From: Mycobacterium sp. 852002-51057_SCH5723018
GTDB taxonomy: Bacteria > Actinomycetota > Actinomycetes > Mycobacteriales > Mycobacteriaceae
Assembly (NCBI RefSeq): GCF_001667035.1
Contig: NZ_LZIR01000081.1
Span: 83,068-147,067, forward strand
Length of the DNA stretch: 64,000 bases
Direction: 5' to 3'
Part shown: positions 17,211-25,973 of the stretch, piece after piece
How the letters are laid out: each line of letters opens with the position of its first letter
Numbering within the stretch: position 1 is the stretch's first letter
The notes under the pieces: generated by a model
What the model was told of the DNA's origin: nothing
The model's input: only the letters and a program-made list of their open reading frames with translations
Database searches by the model: none
Translations under genes and position numbers: made by a program

Positions 17211-18135
17211 GGCGGGCGCCTTCCTTTCGTGCCGCGCTCTCGAAGCTGTAGCGGATGTGGTCGGTATGGCCATCGGGCACGACGGGAAACACCAGCGGCG
17301 CATCGAGATAACGGATCGCATCGAGCTGTGCGGACACGTCTTCGATGGACCACGACGAGCGATGCACCCCGGGCGTCTCGGCGACCACCGCCCGGGCCAC
17401 CCGGCCGGCGATGGCGACCAGCATCTCCCCGGTCACTGGGCAGGCTTCATGGGCCAGCAGGCCCACCACGGGCGCCACCAGCTCGGCGCCCATCGGCGGA
17501 TACGCCGAAATGTCGAGCCCCTCGGCCATTCTGGTCACGGCCGACGGAACGATCACGTTGCACAGCACACCCTCCGCGGCGCCTTCGAGCGCGATGGCGT
17601 TGGACAGGCCCACCAGGCCGGCCTTGGCGGCGGCATAGTTCGCGACGCCGTGATTGCCGTACAGGCCGCCGATCGACGACGTCAGTACGATGCGGCCGTA
17701 GTGGGCGTCGCACATGAGCGGGAACGCGGGGCGCACCACGTGGAAGGCGCCGCGCAGATGGACGTCGATGACGGCATCGAAGTCCTCGTAGCTCATCTCC
17801 CGCAACGACGCGCGCCGCACGTTGCCGGCGTTGTGAATCAGGATGTCGATCCGCCCGTAGGGATCGAGCGCCGCGTCGATGATCGCCCGGCCGCCCTCGG
17901 CCGTCGCGACCGACTCGGTGCACGCGACCGCTTCGCCGCCCGCCGCCGCAATCTCGGCCGCCACCTGTTGTGCGGGACCGGCGTCCGTGCCGTCCCCGGT
18001 GAGGTCGCTGCCCGTGTCATTGACCACGACCTTGGCGCCCCGGGAGGCTAGCAGCAGCGCGTAGGCGCGTCCCAGTCCCCTGCCCGCGCCGGTCACCACG
18101 GCCACCCGGTTGTCGAATCTGAGTTCAGGGGTCAC
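17203..18135 (-). CDS. SDR, MFE-2/17beta-HSD4-like 3-hydroxyacyl-CoA dehydrogenase
   Basis: 310 residues. The Rossmann motif VAVVTGAGRGLGRAYALLLASRG with a following VVVNDTGSD is the mark of the MFE-2 (17beta-HSD type 4) SDR branch, which oxidises 3-hydroxyacyl-CoA with NAD+. NAG (IHNAGN) and the active site SSIGGLYGNHGVANYAAAK with Y/K are intact. The C-terminus is longer than in simple SDRs (residues 250-310), as in MFE-2 relatives. GTG 18135 overlaps the TGA of the upstream monooxygenase gene (GTGA), and its own stop overlaps the CoA-transferase start. This implies tight co-translation and a beta-oxidation-like step after CoA activation. Confidence 0.88.
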   Translation of the reverse strand: MTPELRFDNRVAVVTGAGRGLGRAYALLLASRGAKVVVNDTGSDLTGDGTDAGPAQQVAAEIAAAGGEAVACTESVATAEGGRAIIDAALDPYGRIDILIHNAGNVRRASLREMSYEDFDAVIDVHLRGAFHVVRPAFPLMCDAHYGRIVLTSSIGGLYGNHGVANYAAAKAGLVGLSNAIALEGAAEGVLCNVIVPSAVTRMAEGLDISAYPPMGAELVAPVVGLLAHEACPVTGEMLVAIAGRVARAVVAETPGVHRSSWSIEDVSAQLDAIRYLDAPLVFPVVPDGHTDHIRYSFESAARKEGARHV

Positions 18136-19985
18136 GATCCCAGCACCAGGCCATCCAGGTCGCCTTTGTCGCGCCACTCCGCCAGCAGCTCACCGAAGGC
18201 GTAGAAGCCCGGACCGTACGGTTCGCCCAGGTGTGAGCGGATGCCCTCGCCATCCTTGATGCCGGCGCCCCCGCCTTCGTTGTTGTAATAGCCTGGCGTG
18301 CATTCCAAGTCGAACTGGCTGTTGTCGATCGCGGTGTCCCGGATCGTTTTGCACCACTCGTCTTGCGCCTCTTGGCTGGGCTCGACGGTGACCGCACCGC
18401 GGGCCAGCGCCTGGGAGATGATGTAGGCGATGTGCTCGCCCTGCAGCTCATAGTTGGCGGCGATGTTCGCCGAGATGCCGACCTGGGTGAATCCGGTGAA
18501 GAACTGGTTGGGGAAGCCGCGGCTGGTCATCCCGTGCAAGGTCTTGTAGCCGTCGCGCCAGTGGTCGAAGAGCGACACGCCGTCGCGTCCCTCGACGGCG
18601 TCGATGGAGTAGCGCCGGCTGATCTCCGTGGTGATCTCGAAGCCGCTGGCGTAGATGATGCAATCGACCTCGTACTCAACACCATTGGCGATCAGCCCGT
18701 TTTTTGTCGCCCGCTCGACGCCCTTGGTCGAAGACACGTCGACCAGCGTGACATTCGGACGGTTGAAGGTCTGCAGGTAGTCGTCGTTGGTGCACGGCCG
18801 TTTGCACAGGAACCGGTAGTACGGCTTGAGCGACTCGGCGGTGTCCGGATCCCCGACGAGGCTCTCGACGCGGCGCCGCAGCCGCTCCATGACCTTGTAG
18901 TCCTCTTCCTCCCGGATGGCCATGAATTGCTCCGGGGTCATCGCCGCCGGATCGGCCAGGGCCAAGACTCGCGCGGCGGTGTTGCGGCCGAGCTCGGTCC
19001 AGAAGTCACAGACGTAGTCGGGCTGACCGAGCGCCATGCCCTCGAACGTCCAGGCATGGAAGTTGCGCTGCCGCTCCTTTTGCCAGCCCGGGCGCAGCGT
19101 CTTCACCCAGTCGGGGTCGGTCGCCGCGTTGTTGCGCGCGCCCACCGACGACGGCGTGCGCTGAAAGACGTACAGATGCTTGGCGTACCGGCCCAGGAAG
19201 GGCACGATCTGGACGCCGGTCGCCCCGGTGCCGACGACGGCGATCCGCTTGTCGGCGAGCTTGTGCAGCCCGCCCGAGGTGTCCCCGCCGGTGTATCCGT
19301 AGTCCCAGCGCGACGAGTGGAAGCTGTGCCCCCGGAATTCCTTGATCCCGGGAATCCCCGGCAGCTTCGGCCGGTGGAAGGGACCGGACGCCATCACCAC
19401 GAACCGCGCCCGGATGTCGTCACCGCGGTCCGTGCCGACGCGCCAGCGCTTGATCGACTCGTCCCAGTACAACTCGCGGACCTGAGTGGAGAAGATCGCG
19501 GAATCGTATAGGCCGTAGTGCTTTCCGATGCGCCGGCAATGGTCGTAGATCTCGGCGCCGTCGGCGAACTTCTTGGAGGGGATGAAGTTCAGTTCCTCGA
19601 GCAGCGGCACGTAGCAATAGGATTCGTTGTCGCACTGGATGCCGGGATAGCGGTTCCAATACCATACGCCGCCGAAGTCGCCGCCCAGCTCGATGATCCG
19701 GACGTCGTCGACTCCCGCCTTCTTCAGGTACGCCCCGCACAGCAGGCCCCCGAAGCCGCCGCCCAGCACGGCGACGTCGATGTCCTGGACGATGGGGTCG
19801 CGAACCAGCGGCGGCGAGTGCGGGTCGGTTTCGTAGTATCCGGCAAAGTCGTCGACGAGTTCGACGTACTGCTTGGAACCCTCTGGGCGCAGCCGCTTTT
19901 CGCGCTCCCGACGGTACTTTTCGCGCAGCGCGCCGATGTCGATGTCGTCCGGCGTCTGCGTGGGCGGGCAGTTCGGATCCGTCAT
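18132..19985 (-). CDS. Baeyer-Villiger type flavin monooxygenase (island copy)
   Basis: 617 residues. FAD-binding GGGFGG at 75-80, NADPH-binding Rossmann motif VVGTGATGVQ, and between them the type I Baeyer-Villiger fingerprint FRGHSFHSSRW at 217-227. The N-terminal extension (IGALREKYRREREKRLRPEG) is that of the cyclododecanone/steroid monooxygenase group and is shared with the paralogue at 61224. Such enzymes insert oxygen next to a ketone to give an ester or lactone using NADPH and O2. ATG 19985 overlaps the upstream TGA as ATGA. In the island it would follow hydroxylation and alcohol oxidation and precede ring opening. Substrate unknown. Confidence 0.92.
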   Translation of the reverse strand: MTDPNCPPTQTPDDIDIGALREKYRREREKRLRPEGSKQYVELVDDFAGYYETDPHSPPLVRDPIVQDIDVAVLGGGFGGLLCGAYLKKAGVDDVRIIELGGDFGGVWYWNRYPGIQCDNESYCYVPLLEELNFIPSKKFADGAEIYDHCRRIGKHYGLYDSAIFSTQVRELYWDESIKRWRVGTDRGDDIRARFVVMASGPFHRPKLPGIPGIKEFRGHSFHSSRWDYGYTGGDTSGGLHKLADKRIAVVGTGATGVQIVPFLGRYAKHLYVFQRTPSSVGARNNAATDPDWVKTLRPGWQKERQRNFHAWTFEGMALGQPDYVCDFWTELGRNTAARVLALADPAAMTPEQFMAIREEEDYKVMERLRRRVESLVGDPDTAESLKPYYRFLCKRPCTNDDYLQTFNRPNVTLVDVSSTKGVERATKNGLIANGVEYEVDCIIYASGFEITTEISRRYSIDAVEGRDGVSLFDHWRDGYKTLHGMTSRGFPNQFFTGFTQVGISANIAANYELQGEHIAYIISQALARGAVTVEPSQEAQDEWCKTIRDTAIDNSQFDLECTPGYYNNEGGGAGIKDGEGIRSHLGEPYGPGFYAFGELLAEWRDKGDLDGLVLGS

Positions 19986-21157
19986 GCCAGGGCGTCCTCC
20001 GGGAGCGCCGCGGGATGCAAGGGCGCCTTCATTTCCTGGACGGCGGGCAGCACCTCTTTCGCGAACAACCGCGTGCTCGCCATCGCCTCTTCGTAGGGCA
20101 TCGTGCCGAACTGCGGAACGATCGTCAGCTCGCAGAACGAGCACGCCTCCTGCGCAGCGGTGATGCGGTTGAAGATCTCCTCCGGGGTCCCGATCAGCAG
20201 ATTGGACGCGTGGTAGCCCGGGGTCTTGGACGGGCCGCCCTTCGGGTCACCGGTGACCGAGGAGGCGAGCACCGCGGTCGCGGTGGCCTCCCGCGCCGCG
20301 TAGGCTTCATACCCCTTGACACCCTTGAAGTTCGACGCGTCGGCGAACCCGTAGTGCACGGTGACGTCGCGGTTGGCGGTCCAGATCCATTCCTCGGATC
20401 TGGCGGGATCCTCGTTGGTGCAGTACATGAACATCACGTTCTTCGGCTGGCAGGGCGGCAGGCCTTCCTTCTTGCGGAACGTGTTGACCTTCTGCACTTC
20501 TCGTCCGGCATCCTCGATCGGCTTGTTGCCCACGAACAGCGGAATCATGCCGCGCCGGGCCAGGATCTCCAGCGACTCGGCGGTCGACGACGAGCTGTAG
20601 ATCCGCGAAAACAGGTCGCGGCTGCGCGGCTCCGGGCGAAGCGACATCTCGGGGACCTTGAAGATCTCACCCTCGTAGGAGAACCGCTCCCCCGACAGCG
20701 CCAGCTGCAGGACGTCGAGGGTTTCGTTGAACCGCTGCCGGCTCTCCTCACGGGGCACGCCGACGGCGTCGAACTCTCCCTTCGAGACCCCGCGGCCGAT
20801 CCCGATCGTCGTGTAGCGCCCGTTGGACAGGATGTCGAGGTAGGCGATCTGGTGCGCCAGCCGGACCGGATGCCACCACGGCGCGACAACGACGAAGGTG
20901 CCCAGGCTGACCCGTTCGGTGCGTCCGGCGAAATAGCTCAACGCCTGAATCGGGTTGGGCGTCATGCCATATGGTGTTCCGCAGTGCTCCGGCATCCAGA
21001 TGCCGTCGAACCCGAGCGGTTCGGCCAGATCGGCGATCGCGAGGGTGGCCTGCACGCACTCGGCGTCCGGTGTTGCGGGCGGGCTGCTGAAATCGCCGGC
21101 CAGCACGCGATCCCAGTCGTGGGAGTTGTGCGATCCGAACCCAAGATTGACTTTCAT
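19982..21157 (-). CDS. LLM-class flavin-dependent monooxygenase (luciferase-like)
   Basis: 391 residues of the bacterial-luciferase-like TIM barrel family. Characteristic segments are LAEPLGFDGIWMPEHC, RTERVSLGTFVVVAPWWHPVRLAHQIAYLDILSNGR and the phosphate-binding GIGRGVSKGEFDAVGVPREESRQRFNE; the SSSSTAESLEILARRG stretch follows. These enzymes use FMNH2 or F420H2 supplied by a reductase, with O2, to hydroxylate or oxidise substrates, including type II Baeyer-Villiger reactions. The gene lies between the Rieske oxygenase (3 bp gap) and the type I Baeyer-Villiger enzyme (4 bp overlap). No flavin reductase is present in the operon. F420 use is possible in a mycobacterium but cannot be decided here. 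Confidence 0.9.
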   Translation of the reverse strand: MKVNLGFGSHNSHDWDRVLAGDFSSPPATPDAECVQATLAIADLAEPLGFDGIWMPEHCGTPYGMTPNPIQALSYFAGRTERVSLGTFVVVAPWWHPVRLAHQIAYLDILSNGRYTTIGIGRGVSKGEFDAVGVPREESRQRFNETLDVLQLALSGERFSYEGEIFKVPEMSLRPEPRSRDLFSRIYSSSSTAESLEILARRGMIPLFVGNKPIEDAGREVQKVNTFRKKEGLPPCQPKNVMFMYCTNEDPARSEEWIWTANRDVTVHYGFADASNFKGVKGYEAYAAREATATAVLASSVTGDPKGGPSKTPGYHASNLLIGTPEEIFNRITAAQEACSFCELTIVPQFGTMPYEEAMASTRLFAKEVLPAVQEMKAPLHPAALPEDALA

Positions 21158-21160
21158 CGA

Positions 21161-22525
21161 TCAGACCTCTTCCTGTCGGCGAGCTAGTTCACGGGGTGCA
21201 CCGGTGCCCATGTATTCGGCGAGGTTGCGGTGCAGGTTTGCGGTGGCGCGCTCCATGTAGGGGTTGGGCCTGGGTCCGGCGAAGGCTAAAGACTTCATCC
21301 CCTGCTGAACGGCGGCCATGTTGGAGAAGTCCTGGGGCAGCACGCTGCGCCAGCCCGGATCGTCCGGCGGCGCGTACACCCATTCGGTCTGCGGCTCTTC
21401 CCCTTTGGGATACAGCTCGTAGCATGAGGCCTCGAAGATGCACTTGTCCGGGTCGTAGCCGTATGGCCGGGCGCTGTAGCACAGCGCGGTGGTCAGGCCC
21501 TGCCCGATCTGGAAGTTGGGAAATATCTGCCACGCGGTGCCGCTCTTGGCCAGGTGTTCGGGGTCGATGCTCGGCCACACCACGCCGCGGGCGGCATCGT
21601 CCCGCCGCGCCGAGGACAGCCAGTGCTCGAGCACCTGGCCGGCCGGCGCGTCCTCGGGCAGCTCGTCGACCAGGCGGCGCGCCGCCTCCACCAGCGTCTT
21701 GGTGGTGGTGGCGTTGGTTTCCGCCAGCGTGTAGAGCTGCATCTCGGCCGTCGAGACGCGGGGGTCGGCTCCGGTGCCCAGGCGGATCTTGGATTGCGTT
21801 TCCTCCAGATCCTTCGGCGCGTCGTAGCCGATGTTGCTGTGCTTGCCCTGCGCCATCGCCCAGCCGCGAAAGTTGCCGAACTTGTTGAACTGCGGGTGCG
21901 TGGTGGCGACGTGGTAGGTCTCGTTGAACGCCTCCATGGCGACCTTCCAATTGCACCCGAAATGCAGCCATTTGCGCCATTTGCAGCGCATGTCCTGCAG
22001 CCCGAAGGGATCGAGCATGGTGGCGGCGGGCTCGAGGTAGTCGCGCAGCGGTTCGCACGCCGGATCCATATTGATCCAGATCCAGCCGCCCCAGGTGTCG
22101 ACGCTGACCGGCGCCAGATGCGTGTTCTCCGGCGTCAGCGCACCCTGCCAGTCCTGCTTCTCCGGCACGTGGATGCAGGTGCCGTCCTGGTCGTAGGTCC
22201 AGCCGTGGAACCCGCACACGAACGACTTCCTGTGGCCGCACGCACTTTTGGCCCCATCGGGAGCGTCGACCAGGCGACGGCCCCGGTGCATGCACACGTT
22301 GTGGTGCGCCTTGAAAGCGTCGGGTCCGGTGCGCACCACCAGAATGGAATCGTCGAGGATGTCGTAGGTGAGGTAACTGCCCACCCGGGGTAGATCTTCG
22401 ACGCGCCCGACTTGTTGCCACACCTTGCGCCACAACTTGTCGCGCTCGGCGCGGACGTAGTCCGCGGAGATGTAGGCGTCCACCCCGATCACCACCGGCG
22501 CGGTCAGGCCGTCAGTCACATCCAT
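21161..22525 (-). CDS. Rieske non-heme iron oxygenase, alpha subunit
   Basis: 454 residues. The Rieske [2Fe-2S] ligands are C78-x-H80 (VCMHRGRR) and C104-x2-H107 (VCGFHGW). The catalytic domain has the mononuclear iron site in NWKVAMEAFNETYHVATTHPQF with H205 and H210 and acidic E202 in place of the common Asp. It is a ring-hydroxylating or demethylating oxygenase terminal component. No beta subunit, ferredoxin or reductase is encoded nearby, so electrons must come from a partner elsewhere in the genome, as with KshA/KshB-like single-subunit systems. The start overlaps the upstream SDR by 14 bp. It is the likely first oxygenation step of the island pathway; substrate unknown. Confidence 0.92.
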   Translation of the reverse strand: MDVTDGLTAPVVIGVDAYISADYVRAERDKLWRKVWQQVGRVEDLPRVGSYLTYDILDDSILVVRTGPDAFKAHHNVCMHRGRRLVDAPDGAKSACGHRKSFVCGFHGWTYDQDGTCIHVPEKQDWQGALTPENTHLAPVSVDTWGGWIWINMDPACEPLRDYLEPAATMLDPFGLQDMRCKWRKWLHFGCNWKVAMEAFNETYHVATTHPQFNKFGNFRGWAMAQGKHSNIGYDAPKDLEETQSKIRLGTGADPRVSTAEMQLYTLAETNATTTKTLVEAARRLVDELPEDAPAGQVLEHWLSSARRDDAARGVVWPSIDPEHLAKSGTAWQIFPNFQIGQGLTTALCYSARPYGYDPDKCIFEASCYELYPKGEEPQTEWVYAPPDDPGWRSVLPQDFSNMAAVQQGMKSLAFAGPRPNPYMERATANLHRNLAEYMGTGAPRELARRQEEV

Positions 22526-23387
22526 CCAATTCCTCGCTTTCCCAACGTGTTATGGCCGCGCGGAACGTTTCGTCCTTGAGGAACAGGGAGGTGTTGTCGG
22601 CGCCCAGGTGCCCCCATCGGAGGTTCAGGCCGCCGTCCACCAGCAGCGTCTGCCCGGTGATGTAGCTCGAAAGATCCGACAGCAGGAACACAATGGCGCC
22701 GGCCACCTCCTCCGGGCAGCCGCGGCGCCCCATCGCGATGGCGCGACGGTCACGCCCGGGATCCTCGTCGACGTAGGTGCCCGACGCGGGCGTCTTGGTG
22801 ACGCCGGGGGCCACGGCGTTGACCCGGATGCCGTCCTGGGCCAGCTCGAGCGCCATGGTGCGCGTCACCGCCGCGATCGCGGCCTTGGCCGTGCCGTAGG
22901 CGATGTGGAACGGCGCGGTGTTCATCCCGCTGATCGACGAGAGGGAAACGATCGACCCCGGACGCTTGCCCCGCTTCAGATCCGCGGCCACAGCCTGGCT
23001 CATGAAGAACATCGTCTCCAGATTGCGGCTGAACAGCTCTCGCCAGTCGCTGCGCGTCACCCGGGTCGACGGCATCCAGGTCGACGGGTCCGCCCCACCC
23101 GCGACATTGACCAGGCCGTGCAGCGCACCCCCGGTCCGCCGCACCGCCTCGAGCGCGGCGCTCACCCCCTCGTCGGTGGAAGCGTCGGCCGCGACCGGCA
23201 CTATCGAGAGACCATCGGCCTGTAGGGGGCCCAGGTGCCGGTCCAGGTTGTCTTGCCCGCGGCTCACCGCGACCACGGTCGCCCCCGCCTCGGCGACCAT
23301 GCGCGTGACGGCCGTCCCGATGCCGCCGCCTGCAGCGCCCGAGACGACGACGACGCGCCCGTCCAGCGCAAGAGGATTACGATCCAT
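22512..23387 (-). CDS. SDR oxidoreductase, first gene of the island operon
   Basis: 291 residues, classical SDR: cofactor motif VVVVSGAAGGGIGTAV, catalytic SLSSISGMNTAPFHIAYGTAK with Ser, Tyr and Lys, and TGQTLLVDGG at the C-terminal end. A further 30-residue tail (LFLKDETFRAAITRWESEE) is unusual and may contribute to oligomerisation. It is the first gene of the leftward six-gene operon. A perfect palindrome (TTGTCCGGACAA) lies nine bases upstream of the ATG, overlapping the space where the ribosome site should be, so repression at this point would block both transcription and translation. Probable role: oxidation of an alcohol in the pathway. Confidence 0.88.
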   Translation of the reverse strand: MDRNPLALDGRVVVVSGAAGGGIGTAVTRMVAEAGATVVAVSRGQDNLDRHLGPLQADGLSIVPVAADASTDEGVSAALEAVRRTGGALHGLVNVAGGADPSTWMPSTRVTRSDWRELFSRNLETMFFMSQAVAADLKRGKRPGSIVSLSSISGMNTAPFHIAYGTAKAAIAAVTRTMALELAQDGIRVNAVAPGVTKTPASGTYVDEDPGRDRRAIAMGRRGCPEEVAGAIVFLLSDLSSYITGQTLLVDGGLNLRWGHLGADNTSLFLKDETFRAAITRWESEELDGCD

Positions 23388-23395
23388 CGGCTATA

Positions 23396-23407
23396 TTGTC
23401 CGGACAA
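23396..23407. promoter_or_regulatory. Predicted GntR operator O1 (leftward island operon)
   Basis: TTGTCCGGACAA is a perfect 12-bp palindrome with AT-rich flanks (TATA before, AATAAT after). It sits nine bases upstream of the SDR start that heads the leftward operon. The core agrees with the GTxxxxAC half-site logic of GntR-family operators and recurs in modified form at 23489-23507. Confidence 0.65.
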
Positions 23408-23488
23408 AATAATGACGTGCACTCATTAGAAAGCATGATTCTCCGGCAATGCCGTGCACGTCAAGGGCGAAGCTCTAGTTCGCCCGTT

Positions 23489-23507
23489 CTATTGTCTGGA
23501 CTAATAG
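23489..23507. promoter_or_regulatory. Predicted GntR operator O2 (rightward island operon)
   Basis: CTATTGTCTGGACTAATAG shares ATTGTC-[CT]-GGAC with the palindrome at 23396 and has matching outer arms CTATT/AATAG. Its end lies 12 bp before the start of the propeller gene. The two sites are about 95 bp apart, one by each divergent first gene. The GntR regulator is encoded two genes into the rightward operon, so autoregulation is likely. Binding itself is inference. Confidence 0.6.
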
Positions 23508-23519
23508 GCGGTTGCTATC

Positions 23520-25208
23520 GTGCGAGCGGTGAGAGCGGGAACCGGATTGTCGCAGGATGCAGGTCGCTACTCGGCCGCGCGGCCGCCGCGCCTTGCGGAT
23601 GGCTGGAGCCTGACGAGGCTCACCCCGCCCAGCCGGTTGTTCGGTGCCAACGGATTGCGCACCGGCCCCGACGGCCGCGTCTACATCGCCCAGGTCACCG
23701 GCAGCCAGATCAGCGCGCTCGACGTGGCGACCGGGCGGCTGGATGTGATCAGCGCCAAGGGCTCAGAAATCGTGGCACCCGACGACGTCGCCTTCGACCC
23801 GAACGGCAACCTCTACGCGACCGAAGTGATGGACGGTCGGGTGAGCGCGCTCGACGCGGGCGGCCGCATCCGGGTGTTGCGCGACGACGTGCCGTCGGCC
23901 AACGGGATCACCTTCCACCGGGGCCGGTTGTTCATCGGGGAGTGCCGGGAGGGCGGGCGGCTGCTGGAACTCGACCCGAACGGGGGCGCGCCGCGGGTGC
24001 TGCTGGAGCACGCGCCGTCGCCCAACGCCATGGAGGTCGGCCCCGACGGCATGCTCTACTTCCCGTTGATGGGCGCCAACGAAATCTGGCGCATCGACCC
24101 CGACGGCGGTGACCCGCAACGCGTTGCCGGCGACCTCGGCGTCCCGGACGCGGTGAAATTCGATTCGAGCGGCCGCATCGTCTCGACGCAGGTGCACAGC
24201 GGCCAGGTACTGCGCATCGATCCCCGCAGCGGCGAGCGCACCGTGCTGGCGACCCTGAATCCCGGCCTGGACAACCTCACCTTCGTCGGCGAACGACTGT
24301 TCGTTTCGAATTTCACCGGCGAGATCACCGAGATCCTCGGCGACGGAGAGTGCCGGACGGTGCTGCCGGGTGGGCTGAATTGGCCGCTGGACCTGGCCGT
24401 CGATGTCGACGGGAGCCTCTACATCGCCGACGGAACCTACTTCTACGTCCTGCGTGCCGCCGGCGACGATCGCGAGCGCGGCGGAGCCGGGCGAAGCGGG
24501 TCGTCGCCCATCAGACCCGGCATCCTGCGGACCGCTGGAATGCTGTTCAGCCCCGGCTATCCCGGCTTCCTGCGCGGGCTGGCCCGCCTGCGCGCCGGGG
24601 AGTTCGTCGTCACCACATCCAACGGCCAGGTCGCCCGCTACCGGCCGGCCAGCAACGAAAGTGCGGTGCTGGCAGAGGGTTTCGATCAGCTCTACGGAGT
24701 GGCCGTCGCTCCCGGCGGCGCCGTCGTGGCCGCCGAACTGGGTGCCGGTCGGGTGCTGTCGATCGGATCCGGCGGTGTCGAGGTGCTGGCCTCCGGGCTC
24801 GCCGACCCGGTCGGGGTGGCGATCACTGCGGACGGCGCCTGTCTGGTCGCCGAGGCCGCCGCGGGGCGGGTGACCAAGCTCGACGGCACCGGTCCCGTGC
24901 TGGACGGGTTGCAGCGGCCCCAGGGCATCCTCGTGCTCGACGGGCAGCTCTACGTCGTAGACGCCGGCGCCAAGGAACTCGTCGCGTTCGACCTGGAAGC
25001 CGGGACGCGGCGCCTGATCGCGTCGGACCTGCCGGTGGGCGCGCCACCCGGCGTGCTCCCCAAGCCGCTGCTCGGCATGCCGCCGTTCTCCGGGCCGCAG
25101 GGGCCGTTCGCCGGCATCGCCGCCGGCGCGGACGGCACGCTGTACGTTTCGGCGGACGCCGAGGGCAGCGTGCTGGCGATACGGCGCGACGCACCCAAGG
25201 ACCGCTGA
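23520..25208 (+). CDS. Double SMP-30/gluconolactonase-like beta-propeller protein
   Basis: 562 residues made of repeated strands with the SMP-30/NHL pattern: DGRVYIAQVTGSQISALD, FDPNGNLYATEVMDGRVSALD, GPDGMLYFPLMGANEIWRID, then after about residue 320 a second set (GEFVVTTSNGQVARYRP, GGAVVAAELGAGRVLSI, DGACLVAEAAAGRVTKLD). Most SMP-30 proteins are about 300 residues, so this looks like two propellers in tandem. SMP-30 enzymes are metal-dependent lactonases; here it could open the lactone made by the Baeyer-Villiger step, but ligand residues cannot be assigned by eye. No signal peptide. The GTG start is chosen for position; GTG three codons on is equally possible. One base separates its stop from the GntR start. 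Confidence 0.8.
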   Translation: MRAVRAGTGLSQDAGRYSAARPPRLADGWSLTRLTPPSRLFGANGLRTGPDGRVYIAQVTGSQISALDVATGRLDVISAKGSEIVAPDDVAFDPNGNLYATEVMDGRVSALDAGGRIRVLRDDVPSANGITFHRGRLFIGECREGGRLLELDPNGGAPRVLLEHAPSPNAMEVGPDGMLYFPLMGANEIWRIDPDGGDPQRVAGDLGVPDAVKFDSSGRIVSTQVHSGQVLRIDPRSGERTVLATLNPGLDNLTFVGERLFVSNFTGEITEILGDGECRTVLPGGLNWPLDLAVDVDGSLYIADGTYFYVLRAAGDDRERGGAGRSGSSPIRPGILRTAGMLFSPGYPGFLRGLARLRAGEFVVTTSNGQVARYRPASNESAVLAEGFDQLYGVAVAPGGAVVAAELGAGRVLSIGSGGVEVLASGLADPVGVAITADGACLVAEAAAGRVTKLDGTGPVLDGLQRPQGILVLDGQLYVVDAGAKELVAFDLEAGTRRLIASDLPVGAPPGVLPKPLLGMPPFSGPQGPFAGIAAGADGTLYVSADAEGSVLAIRRDAPKDR

Positions 25209-25209
25209 A

Positions 25210-25959
25210 GTGTCAGAAGCCAAAGTCGTCGACCATCGCTACCTGCAGGTCGCGCGCACCCTGCGCAAAGAGATCGTCGACGGGGTGTATCCCGTGGGCT
25301 CCCAACTGCCGACCGAACACGAGCTCTGCGAACGATTTTCGGTCAGCCGATACACCATTCGCGAGGCGCTGCGCCGGTTGCGTGAAGACAATCTGGTGTC
25401 GTCGCGGCCGCGCGCCGGAACCCTCGTCGTGCCGCGGCCCACCTCGGATTCCTATGTCCAGCACGTCATGTCGATCAACGACCTGCTGGCGTTCGCCACC
25501 GGCACGCGTTTCGCGATCGAATCCGTCGCCATGGTCACCCTCGATGACGAGTTGGCCGCCCGGACCGGGCTGGCCGGCGGCGAGCAGTGGCTCACCGTCC
25601 GGGGAGTTCGCCGGCCCGACGGCGCGGAGCCTTCCGAGCCCGCGCTGTGCCGCACCGAGTACTACATCAACCGCGCGTTCGCCGCGGTGGGAAGGCTGCT
25701 CCAACGCCACGAGGGCCCGATCTTCCCCCTGATCGAAGACCTGTTCGGCCTGAGCATCGTCGAGGTCCATCAAGAAATCGCGGCGGTGCTTATCGGAACC
25801 GCGTTGGCGTGCGGCCTTGACGTCGAGGCCGGGACGCCGGCGCTGCAGGTGCGACGCACCTACACGACGTCTGACCGGCAGGTGGCCCAGGTCACGATCA
25901 ACACCCATCCTGCGTCGCGCTTCCGGCATTCGATGACGATGCGGCGCATGAAAAGCTAG
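25210..25959 (+). CDS. GntR/HutC-family transcriptional regulator with UTRA domain
   Basis: 249 residues. The N-terminal winged helix (about 10-78) is typical: IVDGVYPVGSQLPTEHELCERFSVSRYTIREALRRL, followed by a wing with SSRPRAGTLVV. A UTRA ligand-binding domain follows (about 95-240), ending in TYTTSDRQVAQVTINTHPASRF. It should be a local repressor released by a pathway metabolite. GTG 25210 is one base after the propeller stop. Two candidate operators (23396-23407 and 23489-23507) lie in the divergent promoter region of the island, which fits control of both operons. Confidence 0.92.
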   Translation: MSEAKVVDHRYLQVARTLRKEIVDGVYPVGSQLPTEHELCERFSVSRYTIREALRRLREDNLVSSRPRAGTLVVPRPTSDSYVQHVMSINDLLAFATGTRFAIESVAMVTLDDELAARTGLAGGEQWLTVRGVRRPDGAEPSEPALCRTEYYINRAFAAVGRLLQRHEGPIFPLIEDLFGLSIVEVHQEIAAVLIGTALACGLDVEAGTPALQVRRTYTTSDRQVAQVTINTHPASRFRHSMTMRRMKS

Positions 25960-25973
25960 CTGGCATCACCGCC

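Noticed and set aside
22544..22551. AACGTGTT, resembling the core of a KstR cholesterol-regulon site
   Set aside because: It lies inside the SDR coding region and lacks the flanking T and A of the KstR consensus.
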